Positions 33,910 to 45,797 of a stretch of DNA of 64,000 nucleotides are shown here, one piece after another. Within the stretch, counting starts at the first letter, position 1, and every line of letters starts with the position of its first letter. Both the position numbers and the translations under genes were made by a program. The notes under the pieces are model-generated. The model ran no database searches. It saw only the letters and a list, made by a program, of their open reading frames with translations, and was not told the origin of the DNA. The DNA lies in assembly GCF_018991925.1 (NCBI RefSeq), contig NW_024756914.1:10727303-10791302 (forward strand). Reading direction: 5' to 3'. This DNA comes from Homarus americanus (lineage: Eukaryota; Arthropoda; Malacostraca; Decapoda; Nephropidae).

Positions 33910-36155
33910 TATTTAGATTCATACAACTTCACCCTCTGATGAATCATAACAAGAGTACAATAGTCAACAATAATAAAAAATACGATAATTATACAGTTTA
34001 TCTCGTTAATTAACATGACCAAACCTAAAACCTTAATTTTGTTCATAAATAATTTAATGGTCTCACATATCAGCCATTGTAACGCGGTTCTAAGTAACTT
34101 GTAAGGTTTAAAATATCATCTGACCGACACCTGATTAGGACTCAAAATACTCCTATATAATACTGGAAAGTTTCATGTCAAAATCTAAGGTATTAATAGC
34201 TGGCCGTGTTTCCTTCACATTTACCAAATGTAAAATGGTTTGACAGCAACCGATAGTATAAGATGCACAAAAGGTCAGGGACTTGAACGTTATTCCTCTA
34301 CAGTAAATATGATCAGTATTAACGTATCGGTGTTCAGGGAGTGACGTTATGCTTACACCGTGACTGACAGCTACCACATAACCTGCTATCTAACATTTGA
34401 AACTCTGGTTTTATACCAAAATATTGTTTTCAATACTGTATAGAGAAAGGAGACATTTTTACGCAACTTCCTTTCCCCAACATCACGTAACTAAACGAGG
34501 GAGTGGGCGGGATCCACCCATGAATTCGCCACGGTAATAATTTTCAGAATTATTCTAAAAGTAATACCAAGCACAAAATAGACAAACAATTACAGTACCT
34601 TGAAGGCGCACAAAGATGTTATGTCAATACGCTAGATGATGTCAGGGGCACGACACTAGCATATAAAATAGAGAGCACTAATATCAATTCTTCCTCGCTT
34701 GCCACGAGCTAAACACTGAGGCCTGGAGGAGAGTCTAGCTCAGACCAACCTCACTTTAGGGTTGCTAACACGCTGGAGCGGCACCACATGGCCGATTTCC
34801 AATACAATCTACACAATATAATGTATCATTAACTGGCTCAGATATTAATGAAAATCTCTATAAGATACGAGACACTGAAGAATAGTTTTGTGTGTTGTGT
34901 GAAGCACACCGTGACGTAAATTTTGTGGCGTAACCGCTCACCTCTGACAACTGTTGCTCCCCCCAACCCCCACCTCAACCCGGCACTCGCTCTCCACCTT
35001 CCCGTCTGCCTGCCTCCCTTCCTCACCGGACATCACCTTAACCTTGACTGAGGAATGGGAAGACGCCCACTTGCGCTGTACTAAAGACATTTCCACAATC
35101 TCGCTTCATAATCATACTTAGCGGAATAAAACAAGCATCACAAATGTTAGGCCCCCTAGATTATACTGTACCGCCTGATAATTAAACACCCTTACGCTAA
35201 CTCATCTTAATCTTGAGTCAAGATAGTTTTACGGTATTTAATTATTAACTATTGTATACTAAACTGAAGCACAGTTGGCTCCACTCTTGCGTTTACCACT
35301 TCGCGTTGGCAATCGTATCTTCCTGAGGGGTGAACCCCGAACTCTAGTGAGTGGGGAGGAGTGTGTCGTGGTGTCTTTCCTGGATACAGTATTTCGTCTC
35401 CCGGATACTAGGGGCGAGGACGGAAACTGTATATCACACGGGAAAAATTACAATGCTGAATAACGCTTTGACAATACCGACGGGGTTTCCTCAGCTAAGT
35501 GTAATCGCCCAGCGCTAACCAGATGAAAATACTAAAGTTACAGTAGGAAGAGAGAGGAATGAATTCATGCTCTTGGTAAGGTGTTCCTTTGTAAAAACGG
35601 GCATTTACGAGCAAATGGATTATGGATATGTTTGAATCTATTATCTTGTAGAAGCAGCCAAGTTTTGTTTAATCCCTCGACTACGAGATGGAACAATATT
35701 AACCACAGGATAAAATACCAAGACGAGTAATTCTGCGCTCTCTGCGTGATTAAACTTTATACCTACTTAAGTTTAAAAAAAAAAGGCAGGCGTACTAGGT
35801 TAGGTTAACCTAACTTAACCTAGTCATTCCTACCCGAAACGAGGCACTCGAGACTTTTCTCAGCCCGTCAGCAGACAAATGAAGCCAATGTAGGATATTA
35901 GAAGAGTAAGATGATGGTGGTAAAACATTATGACGTTAGGTTCAACAGTCTGTAAAGGTCTGGGTGTTAGGAAGCGCCACTGAAAAATAACGTTTTTCGA
36001 TGACAATTTAACTACGTTTGTTAAGGCAATACATAAACAGTATTAGACCTACAGGGTTGTGTGGTTTTTAGTTTAACAAATTTATTGACAAAGTTTATTT
36101 TATATCATCTTGGATGATAATAATAGCTGGTAAATAATATATCAAAATTAGTGGG
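33910..36155. other. AT-rich spacer, no convincing gene
   Basis: Includes a TATAAAA at 34662-34668 in an otherwise ordinary context, short TTAGG/CCTAA-like strings near 35797-35822 and a 62-codon plus-strand frame at 35275-35463 with no splice support. Nothing recognised. Confidence 0.45.
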
Positions 36156-36161
36156 ACTTAC

Positions 36162-36576
36162 TTTTATCGGTGGACTGAAGGAAATTGGCAAATCTAGGTT
36201 GGCAGGGCGAGACGAGAGGAGCTTCCCCAGTTGACGCGATCGGCGAGTTTTGACCGCTCCGACTTGTATTGTTGCCAGGCCTTCCTCCCCCACCTATCTT
36301 CTGTCCTTGACCTTCCTGTCCCGAGTGCAGTCCCTGATTGTGCCCCTTGGAGCCATCTACTTCATGTTTAAGAGAAGAAGGTGATGTGGGGATTGCAGCT
36401 GAGGCGTCCTCTTTTGGAATAATTTGAATCTCGAGCAGCGACAACCCACGACTGCCGCCACATACTAGTGAAACGGGTTCCTTGGAGGGGCTGAGACTAG
36501 CTCCTCCTATCGTCTCCGTTTGGTTGTTATAGTCCACACATTTAACCCGTTCTGGAGTCTTAGCCGTTTCTTGCAT
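36162..36576 (-). CDS. Candidate coding exon with start codon, unknown product
   Basis: ATG at 36576 in good context (ccaGCCATGC) opens 138 codons plus one base, ending at a strong donor AAA|GTAAGT (intron starts at 36161), giving a phase-1 exon. The protein begins MQETAKTPERVKCVDYNN and is Ser/Gly/Pro-rich, polar and apparently disordered; it contains a GGSRGLSLLEIQIIPKED segment and a Gly-rich stretch, and finishes QPRFANFLQSTDKS. GC content and codon use are clearly higher than in the AT-rich surroundings, where a frame this long is unlikely by chance. An acceptor-like TTTTGTGATGCAG about 70 bp upstream suggests the ATG lies in the second exon behind a 5' UTR exon, possibly from the GC-rich block at 48.2-48.4 kb. 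No family recognised; later exons lie at lower coordinates or outside. Confidence 0.5.
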
Positions 36577-36579
36577 GGC

Positions 36580-37495
36580 TGGTTTTTTTCACTTTTCAAT
36601 TAACTGTTTATTTCAAGTTTACTCACAATTATAAAAGATTTTCCTGCATCACAAAAGGCACTGATTATAACAAACAAAAAAAGCTCATCGACCTTTTTTT
36701 CTACTAAAATACTCCTTCAGAACGAACCAGGACTTCACTAAAGCTCTCGACCAAACGAGATACTGAATGATTACAAATCAATTTCATTTTTTTTTTCAAC
36801 ATTTATAAGTCATTTTTTTAGCTTACTTTAAACTTTTAGAAACGAAGTGAAATTCCTAACATACGCTCGTGCGTCCTTTGTCACCATCTGCCCAAGAGTC
36901 ATATTAACGCTGGTATTGTCGGGTGATGACGTCTCTCTACCTCTTGTCCATTACTGGAACCTTCCTACACTGGCTAGTGACTTCGTTAACTACACTTGTA
37001 AATCTGTCGGGATGTTGTGTTACTGTATCAGCAAGTCAAGCAATTATTTATTTTTATTTTATACGATATATAAATTTTTAGGTGACAAACAAGGGCCTCA
37101 TCCTTATCCTAACATTAGTTTACTAAAGGTAAGCTTGGTTTATCGAGGGTGTTATGTGTTGTATTATAATTATTAAAATAACCACACGCGTTGTTACGTA
37201 TCCAAGTTGTTGCCATTGAACAAATAGATGTACTGTATTCGTCTTATATTAAGCACAGTAGATAATATGAATAATCCATTCAACACTGTACCAAATACAA
37301 CACATTGATCAGTTGGCAGGTTCTTTTTTTTATTGGGCACTCCACTACATCCTTGTGTAAGGTGAAGCGCAGAAGCGTTTACAGCGCCCAACAGGGAAGC
37401 ATGCTAAGTTCATGCTTGCCTTTATGTCTCATGAGTTAAGGGCGCAGAAGCCTGAAGAGTCAATGGTTTATGTCATCAAGTTATTGGAAGCTCCA
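36580..37495. other. AT-rich spacer, no convincing gene
   Basis: A frame at 36847-37176 stays open for 109 codons, and AAG|GTAAGC at 37127 resembles a donor after a possible 50-bp microexon (acceptor TTTTTAG at 37080), but the coding signal is too weak to call. Confidence 0.45.
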
Positions 37496-37499
37496 ACAA

Positions 37500-37690
37500 C
37501 TTGACCCTGAATACGAATTCGCAACTTTCGACTTACACCAGGTACCTACTTCACTGCTAGGTGAACAGGGACTAATGGGGGCTAGGAAGTATGTCCAAAC
37601 AACTTCCACCGGCCCGGGAATCGAACCCGAGACATCTCGCTTGCGAAGGCGAGAGCGGTACCACTCTACCACCAGCACCCCCCTGGTAGT
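37500..37690 (-). mobile_element. tRNA-derived SINE
   Basis: The minus strand carries a tRNA-like head: an A-box-like TGGTAGAGTGG, an anticodon-like hairpin CTCGC...GCGAG with an 8-nt loop, and a perfect B box GGTTCGATTCC (37617-37627). Downstream the body reads CCTGTTCACCTAGCAGTGAA and GTAGGTACCTGG, a core that resembles SINEs widespread in crustaceans (from memory). The 8-nt anticodon loop and missing acceptor pairing argue against a functional tRNA gene. Confidence 0.75.
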
Positions 37691-37745
37691 GTTGACCACC
37701 AAGTTACCCCAGCCCAGTCGTTCTAGGGGGTCAAGGCCGCTACAG

Positions 37746-40700
37746 TTGCATCCTGTTAACTAAACACGAAACACATCATAATGCCGAGTCACTGGTGTCC
37801 ACTATGAAGCGTAATTCAGTGTAATACTGTAGTATATTAGAGAATAAATTTCCGATAGTTCTGAGAGTATGTTCTGGGAAGTGAAAATAGTTATCAAAGT
37901 GAAATTGAGAATCTCGTAGTGTCTGTTATTAAAGAAGACAATATTCTGGTATTATTTTGCCTTTGGTCAGTTCCCCTACACTAAATAAGCCCGGCATAAC
38001 TGGCAACTCTGAAGGTATATAGCCTTGACTAAGAGTTGCCATTTCACGTACCATAGTATAAACATTTTTTTTAAATTGTGTAAATTAAGTACTTGAAACA
38101 TAATTATACAGGCATGTACAATTGTTACACAGCATCAATATGGGTCACTATCCCCTTCCACCTGGTGGACAAGAGCCAAATTACAATATAAAACTATTTG
38201 GCATCCCATTCACAGTTGCCGTCGCTTGACTGAGTTTGTTCAATCGCAATTTCCTCTTTTAAGATAATCCACAAGATTTTACTCTCCAAGACTCTAAAAA
38301 CACATTTTATATACTCTGGATTTTAGATTATATGTGATAAGTAGAGAGCAAACTTTACGATGTTGCCTTCAAACTACAGTACGTACTGTACCTAGGTGTA
38401 GGTAGTGAATTAGCCAAGTACATAAGGAAGAAAAAATCCAAAGTGAAAGATACAACCTCAGTTTCTTTAATGAAACAACAAAACTGGTAATGAATGGTAA
38501 GATTAGTAGTGCCCGTAATAACACAGATACCATTTGAACAGAAATAAAACTACACTCTTCTCCAGAAGTTAAATTTTAGTTAGCTACGCTCTGCCAAGTC
38601 CAGGACTCTTAGGCGTAAGGAAACAGTTTACCATTTATAGTGAATGTTGCCATAACGACTTGTACGGTTACCCTCACTGACTACACCAGTTTGTGCTTAG
38701 AATTATCAATGTAGATTTCTAGTTTCAAGTAATCTTAATAATATACTGAACATTATGCCTTTTGGTTTTCAGATCTTATGTCATGTGTTCTCAGTCTATG
38801 AATAACCACCAAAACCTAACCTAACCTGATTAGTCCAGGAGTTGAATTACTGTGCTGTTAGGTCGGTTAGTTTCATGGACTAAGTCAGTGACATTCAGTT
38901 TTGTTTAGACACCATCTCAAGTATCTGTCACATTTGAGTTATTGCGAATATTTAAATAAAGGAACATTTCAACCAGTAATTTTAAATGCACAAAAACGCC
39001 GAGAGAAATGCTAAATGTCAATAACTGTAAAGTATACACAGGAGGGAATGCGGACTACTGGGCCCACACATGACGAGCACTTGCAGAAAAAATAATCCAG
39101 TTAAAACCCACACGACACACGACTGACTTGCTTCACGGGGTAAAAAGCCGTTTAATTAATGAAGCCTACACTGGCAACTGTACCCATTGTATAAACACAG
39201 TACAGTATATGCAGGTATACCGGTTGAATAAACTTTTTCCATGTATTTGTTTTCTTATCTCTGTAATCTTACGCCATTCTTCAGTTTAACATGGATAAGA
39301 TTGTACTTTTCTGTCAAAACTTACTAGTTCACTGTGACTCACAACACCAGGTAATACAGTAGCGAGCAGTTCCCTTGGTTCTCTTCAGCGACCTCGCCTG
39401 TTTTACAGCAGTGCTGTTCACCAACCACAAACCTACTGTTGAGGAAGTTACTCCTCAACTGGCACTGCCAACAGTATAGCTAGAGCCAAATTTACTTGTG
39501 CCAAGACGCGTTAGATGTTTCTGACAACCACTCTTCCTCAAATTCACGACTCTCAACCTAAAAGAGGGTTAGGGTAAGAGTGGAAATACTCTTCTAAAAT
39601 ACTAGCAACCAGAAGATGATTCTTTGCACACAAACAATCGTCAGTATTTCAAGTCTAGTTAAAGAGCTCGATGAAATAATTACGGTTAGCCACGCGCGCT
39701 CACCAGCCTTCACTGTTGCCTCCCTCCCTCACTGAGCTGACTTCCAAAACACGCCACAGTCGCCCGTAAACACAATAACACCTCGATGAACTCAACATTA
39801 TGATCATCATCTATAAAATCAACTAACACTTATCTGATGTATACTGTACCCGAGGCGTTGATTCATACTAACAGTGTCAAGTTGCTGCTAAAAATTAGTG
39901 TCTTGTACACTATACAACACGTGTTGTTGCTTGTTTTGTCTCACACGACGGCAACGAAATTAAGATATTAACTTTCTATAAAAATGCATAAAACTTTTAA
40001 TTTCGTACTTCAACGTTAACATTTTATATTCATGATCTCATGACATGGAATAAACTCACCCTGAAGTTCACTTTTCAGCTTGATGAGCAAAATTCCCATC
40101 TGCTATAAGATGGGTACTTGTACAGTACACCATATATCACATTGGAAGTAAATATTTATCCTAAGAACCATCTGCATTGCTGTATCTCCAGTGACATGAT
40201 AATGAGGTAATTAATTGTCGTAAGGTAAAACTTAAATGTATTTTCCTAAAGATGAATTATTGTGAACGCGAGCAGGAACTCTGCAACTGATACACTTCGT
40301 CAGGCAGACCACAAGATAAAAACTGTCACAGCACCATCTTCCCAACCTCCACTAATATTATCATGGCGAACATTAACTCCCAGCAGCCTCCCACCTCACT
40401 AGCTCAAGGTCACTGTTGGCGCACGCTGCAGTCCACTTTTCCTCCTTCTAAGAAACACACGCGTTGAGATTACAATAGATTCTTCTAAATGGTTCATTTA
40501 GTTTTCTGCAGTGTTTATATCATTTATATTTGGAAACCTGGATACATTTCTGATAAACAATAACGTACAGTACACGTGAGCTATGTACAGAACTCTTGCC
40601 GCACGTTTGTTTTTGATACGTGGCAAGTAGTTCATAAAGATGAAAACAAGACTTTTCTTATCCACAATGTTATAAAACCGTTTTTCCGATCTCTTCCACG

Positions 40701-41590
40701 ACTATATCATGATATATAAAGTATTACACGAGGCAGTCACACATCCATTCACTTGTAATAACGAAACCGTATATACCGACTCATGGCAACTCAGTAAATT
40801 CACCTTGCATCAACTTCTCGTCACTCTAGTGTGTCTTTGGCTGGCTTGGGGCACATTAAAATTCAACAAGACCACATTCCATCAATCCAGGGGCCACAAA
40901 ACATCATCTAACACATAGGACCAGCATCACAGGTCGACATACGGAGCCTACGAGCACAACTGTTAGAGTACGAAGGGTGTAGCTCCACACAAACGTTGAT
41001 ATTGATTGAGAGCTGCACATCCCCTCATCCACTGACGCAGCAGCTAGCTCGAACCAGCACTCCCACTAGCATACCAGATCTCTACAACTACTGATGCCAG
41101 TATGTCCTCGACCACCACGCATGCGCACTTCAACTACATGATGAAGTATCCTCAGGAAGTGAGGGAGAGAGAGTTTTTGCTCCCGTTAGGAGGTATAATG
41201 AACTTATGTAATGCGTGGATGAGACATACACTCCTCGGCGTGCCGAATTATTTTTTTTCAAGAGTTTTACTTTTTGCTTTAATGCACGTGGTATGAAAGT
41301 GAAGTGGCGGGACACGAGCCACGTATGTAATACGGGATTTACATCACCCACGACATTCTGGCATGGTAATGAGTCTGAGGGATGCCAGGACAGCCTGTGT
41401 GTCGTGTAGAGCGGAAGGCTTGTACTAACGTCAAGCTGTACTGCTTCTCTCCGTCTGTACATGCCTCTGTTCCCTTTGCCTCCTCTTCAAGCCGTTTGCT
41501 TTGTTTCTCTTGAAGTTTTTTTCTAAAAATTAAGTGGAACATAATCGATGACTACATGCAAATTGCACTTAAAATGAAAGTGGGTCCCGT
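37746..41590. other. Long AT-rich spacer, no convincing gene
   Basis: A perfect 16-bp palindrome TACAGTACGTACTGTA lies at 38375-38390. CGCATGCGCA (about 41117) matches half of an NRF1-type site. CCTAACCTAACCTGA sits near 38818. No frame here has splice or composition support. Confidence 0.45.
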
Positions 41591-41599
41591 AGGCATGAC

Positions 41600-41750
41600 G
41601 ACCCATTAGGGACAGTGTCCATACAGCTGTATCGACCACTCACTCCGACTGTAACAATATGTCTCCATTTACAGGTAAGTAGACTGGAAGTGCTTGGAAT
41701 CGAACCAGATACCCTAAGAACAGGAGACGAGCACTGTACGCAGTCAGCCG
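41600..41750 (-). mobile_element. SINE-like fragment with B box
   Basis: On the minus strand a B box GGTTCGATTCC lies at about 41698-41708, downstream of a degenerate tRNA-like stretch (GCTGACTGCGTACAGTGCTC). The head is more diverged than at 37.6 kb and no clear tail is seen. Also contains CATTTACAG|GTAAGTAG, which mimics splice sites. Confidence 0.5.
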
Positions 41751-41962
41751 CCGCCGTACACCTAATTTGTATGAGATCCCGTCAAAAAGTAATGATTGCT
41801 TTGAAGACAAAGTTACTTGTCAAAACACAAATTAAAAAAAAGCTGTTGAATCGTTTTCATTGGCTCTAGAAAATAAACAAAAACACGTTTATCACGAAGT
41901 TAAATTAATCGCCTTTGGGATTTTTTTCGGTTTTGGATTACTTCCGGTATGCTGAGTACAAA

Positions 41963-42169
41963 ATGGCGGGTGATACATCTACAGTAACTGTTGTACTAAA
42001 CCGTGCTTTACTTAACTTTAATCAATTAATTTCAGTTCCTTTGGCCAGAACCACCAGCAGGGAGGCAACCAAAATAGAAAAAAAATGGCAAGAAACATGG
42101 CATAAAAAAAATGAAGAACCAGCTGCAATAATGTCTGCAGTTGACAAAAAAATACTGGATTGTATTTGA
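41963..42169 (+). CDS. Small ORF, 68 codons, unknown product
   Basis: ATGGCGG start embedded in CAAAATGGCGGG, close to the TISU/YY1 initiator type found with short 5' UTRs, and an ETS-type ACTTCCGGT at 41940-41948 only about 15 bp upstream. The protein begins MAGDTSTVTVVLNRALLNF and continues with a basic, probably helical middle (REATKIEKKWQETWHKKNEE), ending VDKKILDCI with a TGA at 42167. Composition is plausible for a small soluble or mitochondrial protein, but no family is recognised. The frame stays open upstream for another 16 codons without ATG. It could be an intact micro-gene, a first exon, or a processed copy. CATCTACAG and AATTTCAG within it mimic acceptors. Confidence 0.35.
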   Translation: MAGDTSTVTVVLNRALLNFNQLISVPLARTTSREATKIEKKWQETWHKKNEEPAAIMSAVDKKILDCI

Positions 42170-42357
42170 GAATGTCAATACTAGAACAATCATACAGTGG
42201 CCAAGCCTATGTGCAAACGTAAACATTTGGGAAATTATAGACACGGTATTAACGGTCATACAATCCTGTACCGTATTTCGTGTAATCCGATACCAACGAG
42301 GATAAATTTTCTTGCATCGATATAGTATGGTATATTTCTATGGGTCAAACAAATGTA

Positions 42358-42507
42358 CAGTAGCTAAAACAACCATCTGTGCAGGTGGGAGTCGATATGC
42401 TCCGAAATTGTACGTACGACTAGTGACAGCCCTCATATACCAAAATTTATCGTCCATGGTCTCATTGTTTCCCAAGAAGTATGAACAGATAGTTGTTTTA
42501 GCTACTG
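42358..42507. mobile_element. 150-bp mariner-type MITE A, copy 1
   Basis: Inverted ends CAGTAGCTAAAACAACCATC (left) and the complement of GATAGTTGTTTTAGCTACTG (right), flanked by TA at 42356-42357 and 42508-42509. The interior matches the copy at 44035-44184. CAGT ends with a TA duplication are typical of Tc1/mariner non-autonomous elements. Confidence 0.92.
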
Positions 42508-42509
42508 TA

Positions 42510-42731
42510 CCCCGGGTCGGTAACGTACCCCGGGTGGGGAGCGCAACCGCTTGCACTACACATGGAGGTGTAAGAGTGAGCGAGGCACCAGTTACTGGCG
42601 TTTCTCGAGGAACCCGTTTAGTTCACCTCACCTCATCTCCGGTGAGGCCGACTTATTAAACACGCGCGGCCCCTAGTTTAATGGGCGCGGTGGGCCCCAC
42701 CCGGAGACCAGGGTACATTACCGACCCGGGG
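42510..42731. mobile_element. 222-bp TA-flanked inverted-repeat element (MITE B)
   Basis: Left end CCCCGGGTCGGTAACGTACC and right end whose complement is CCCCGGGTCGGTAATGTACC, flanked by TA at 42508-42509 and 42732-42733. It abuts MITE A and shares its right TA. GC-rich, non-coding; ends do not begin CAGT, so a different subfamily. Confidence 0.88.
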
Positions 42732-42734
42732 TAC

Positions 42735-44030
42735 ACGTACAGTATATACCGATTAATTTTGATACAGAATTCATTATTGCCATTCAATCATACATTCGTC
42801 CTTAAACTTATCCTTTGTAAAAAAAAAATATTTCGTATTGCTTCACATTTGAGTTGTTCGTTAAATTTTTTTTTACACAAATTTCTCTGATCAATTGTTG
42901 TATAACAGTTCATTCCAATTCCAAATCAATCTCGATATTACAGTTTGTTTACAAGTCAGTCTTAGGTATTTACAACTACCACCTCCACCCTATACAAAAC
43001 ACCATCTTAAAATTATCAATATTGCTTTATCACCAAATTATTCTTGATAAAATCACTATTTTCTTCTCATAACTACTCATTTTCTTAAGCTTTGAGCAAC
43101 TCCAAATGCCTAAAATGGTAAAGGTTTAACACAGTTTCCCGGGTATACTATGCATAACGAACAAACACAACGAGCTACCTCCACACCCGCAGTCACACTG
43201 ACTAGACAACTGCATTGGCTAGAAGGCTTCTCCAGCCAGTCGGGAAATCTGGACGTAAAGTAGGCAAGACTTATCATATTACCATATTTGTTATGTTATA
43301 TTTTTACTGACTTGGGGAGTAGACATCTAAGACACGACAGTTACTGGAGTGATAACGATAAGATAACACTTATCATAGCTAAGTGTTAACACAGTTCCAT
43401 GCTATTATGAACAGATTGTGTCAAGTTAGTTTACTGGATGACAATACGGACTTTTTCTTTAGATAACTCCCACCTATACCATCTACTGTAGATAATCACC
43501 GAAAAAGTTTCAAGTGAATCAATTTAGTTAACTATTTCATGCCTGATATAAAGCCAGGCGTCGCCAGGATGACCATAAAGACAGAACTGTTACTTAATAT
43601 ACTTATTGATCTCGTGGTGAGGTGTGCAGTGGGGTTATACACTATAAACGACGTTTTTACATCAGAAAATGACTATCGTGTAAACCTTGCTCATATGACA
43701 CTGGTAACTGTTTCAGTGTTAGGTAATCTACAGTGAAGAGCCACAGCAATATAATGAGCTTTATGTGTACAGACCCCCCCCCAAGCATCGGTACCCAAGA
43801 GGTCCATGTGGTACAAGTATGTGGTTTTGTAGTATACGCACAGTCCACTAGTTTCAAATTGGTTGGTACAGTCCACTACAGGTATAGTATCAGCATACAG
43901 AAAACTACAGGAATTCCAAAATGACCGGTAATCTAAGTTTTATTCCTGCAGATATTTCATAAATAAATATACCGAGTGGTGTTTAATACAGTCAAGTGTG
44001 GGAAACAATCCTGAAATAGATGAATATAAA
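42735..44030. other. AT-rich spacer, no convincing gene
   Basis: No repeats or exons recognised apart from short frames without support. Confidence 0.5.
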
Positions 44031-44034
44031 TGTA

Positions 44035-44184
44035 CAGTATCTAAAGCAACCATCTGTGCAGGTGTGGGTCGATATGCTCCGAAGTTTTACGTGTGACTAG
44101 TGACAGCCCTCATACCAAAATTTATCGTCCATGGTCTCATATTGTTTCCCACAAAGTATGCACAAATAGCTACTTTAGCTACTG
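44035..44184. mobile_element. 150-bp mariner-type MITE A, copy 2
   Basis: Same length and nearly the same sequence as 42358-42507, flanked by TA at 44033-44034 and 44185-44186. Differences include CAGTATCTAAAGCAACC at the left end, so the inverted repeat is less perfect than in copy 1. Confidence 0.92.
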
Positions 44185-44189
44185 TACCA

Positions 44190-45790
44190 AGCAGTTGTCA
44201 AATAACCTCACAAGCGTTGTATTTATCACTGACTTGTGTACTTCTTACCTATAAATAATGTATTACGTTGTTATCTGTGCATCGAGAACCATAAACTTTA
44301 AAGCCTCCTGGTTCAAACAGCTAATATAAAATGATTGCAAGCGGACAGTTCCACACTTGCAGCTCAAACCGATCCTCACTACATCAGGGATATTCTTTGC
44401 CTAACATTATACAACGGTGGCCCTTTTTTTATTATAACATTATTTTACTCTCGGCATTCCGTATGATTCAGGTTTATCTGGAATTCAGAAACCCACATTT
44501 GTTAATCCTTTCGCCGCGTTTCACGCACTTGCCATGTTATTCTGGCTACCGCCAGACGGTTTCATTCGGCTCAGGGTAACCCCCGCTGGGAAAGGGTTCA
44601 GGTACAGTACAATGTATTCAACAAAATCCTGCAAGAAAGTAGAAAATTTGAGACGTTCTGCAGTTATCTGATTAAAAGCTCAAGGTCGCCTAAATTTATC
44701 CGCTTTCTTTCCAACTCTCAAATTTCAAAGTTTATTTTCAATCGGAAACAACAAAATTCAATTCTTAGTAGGGCGGGAACTGCTTTGGTATGGGTCATCT
44801 CGGACTGGCTTAGAGTAAACTTGTTCCTTCAAACTCACTCCCTTCGGATGTTCGTGTAACAATTTTATTTTACATAATTTTAAATTGCTGTTGGAGTAGT
44901 GTAATTACTTACCTTATTTCGCATTTAAAAACCTTAGTTGTTGAAGTTATGGTTCACATGCGTATTACTACATCAACGTCTAACGTTAACAATAAAAGAC
45001 TTCTAATAGCATGAAAAATAATACAAGAACACCTTTTTGTGTAACATACACAACATGAAGGTAATTTGTGTATTCAAAGGGAGTCGCAGTGATTCGATTT
45101 TAACGAGCTGGGAAGGTTGCGCTATTTCAGGTTAAATAAATTAAGTTTCTTTCAACATGATGCCCTGTAATTATACGGTTTGCAGATTTAAAATTAGGTT
45201 TCAAGATTTAAGAATTGCCTTGCAGGGCTTTAACTCCCTTCTTGGCTTCACCAGACTTACGTATTAAAAAACGAGGAGCCCGGAGTATTAGGACACATTA
45301 CTGTAGGTGTATTCTTGGTGGCCCCAAAACGCATAACTAGTTATGCTATCTACTGCGCAACCCAAAGTTTTGCCTTGAAGGAAAAAGCTGGCAAAACTCC
45401 TTCAGAGATGATATGCCCTCAGAAGCAAAACTAGTTATGGTTTTTCCTTTTTTGGAAAGTGGGCGGAGATGAAGGGAAAGTATCCAATGGATATAAAGGG
45501 AATTATTAGAACTACACACCATTCGACTAGTCAGTGTCTTTGGACTAGAATATTACTTTATTTTATAACCAGTCATGTTCCCAATAACGTGGAAATAATG
45601 GAATGGGATCAATATAAACTGCTACTGTATGTGGACTAAGAAACAATTGGAGATTTACATTCTGTGAGCATAGAATTAAAAGGAACTTGAGTGGTTAAGA
45701 TTTTGAACGGAGCTTAAACAGTGACGAGTCTACAGTACGTTTTTAAGATCAGCAGAAAAAATATAATACTTTTCAATAATATAATAAAGA
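44190..45790. other. AT-rich spacer, no convincing gene
   Basis: Holds a perfect palindrome GCATAACTAGTTATGC at 45331-45346 and a related AACTAGTT core near 45431. A minus-strand donor-like AAG|GTAAGT at about 44905-44915 has no coding support. Confidence 0.45.
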
Positions 45791-45797
45791 TATTAAA

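Noticed and set aside
37081..37129. Possible 50-bp microexon (acceptor TTTTTAG, donor AAG|GTAAGC)
   Set aside because: Flanked by an AT-driven open frame with no recognisable protein; not supportable alone.
37600..37690. Functional tRNA gene on the minus strand
   Set aside because: B box is perfect, but the anticodon loop has 8 nt, the acceptor stem does not pair and a SINE body follows.
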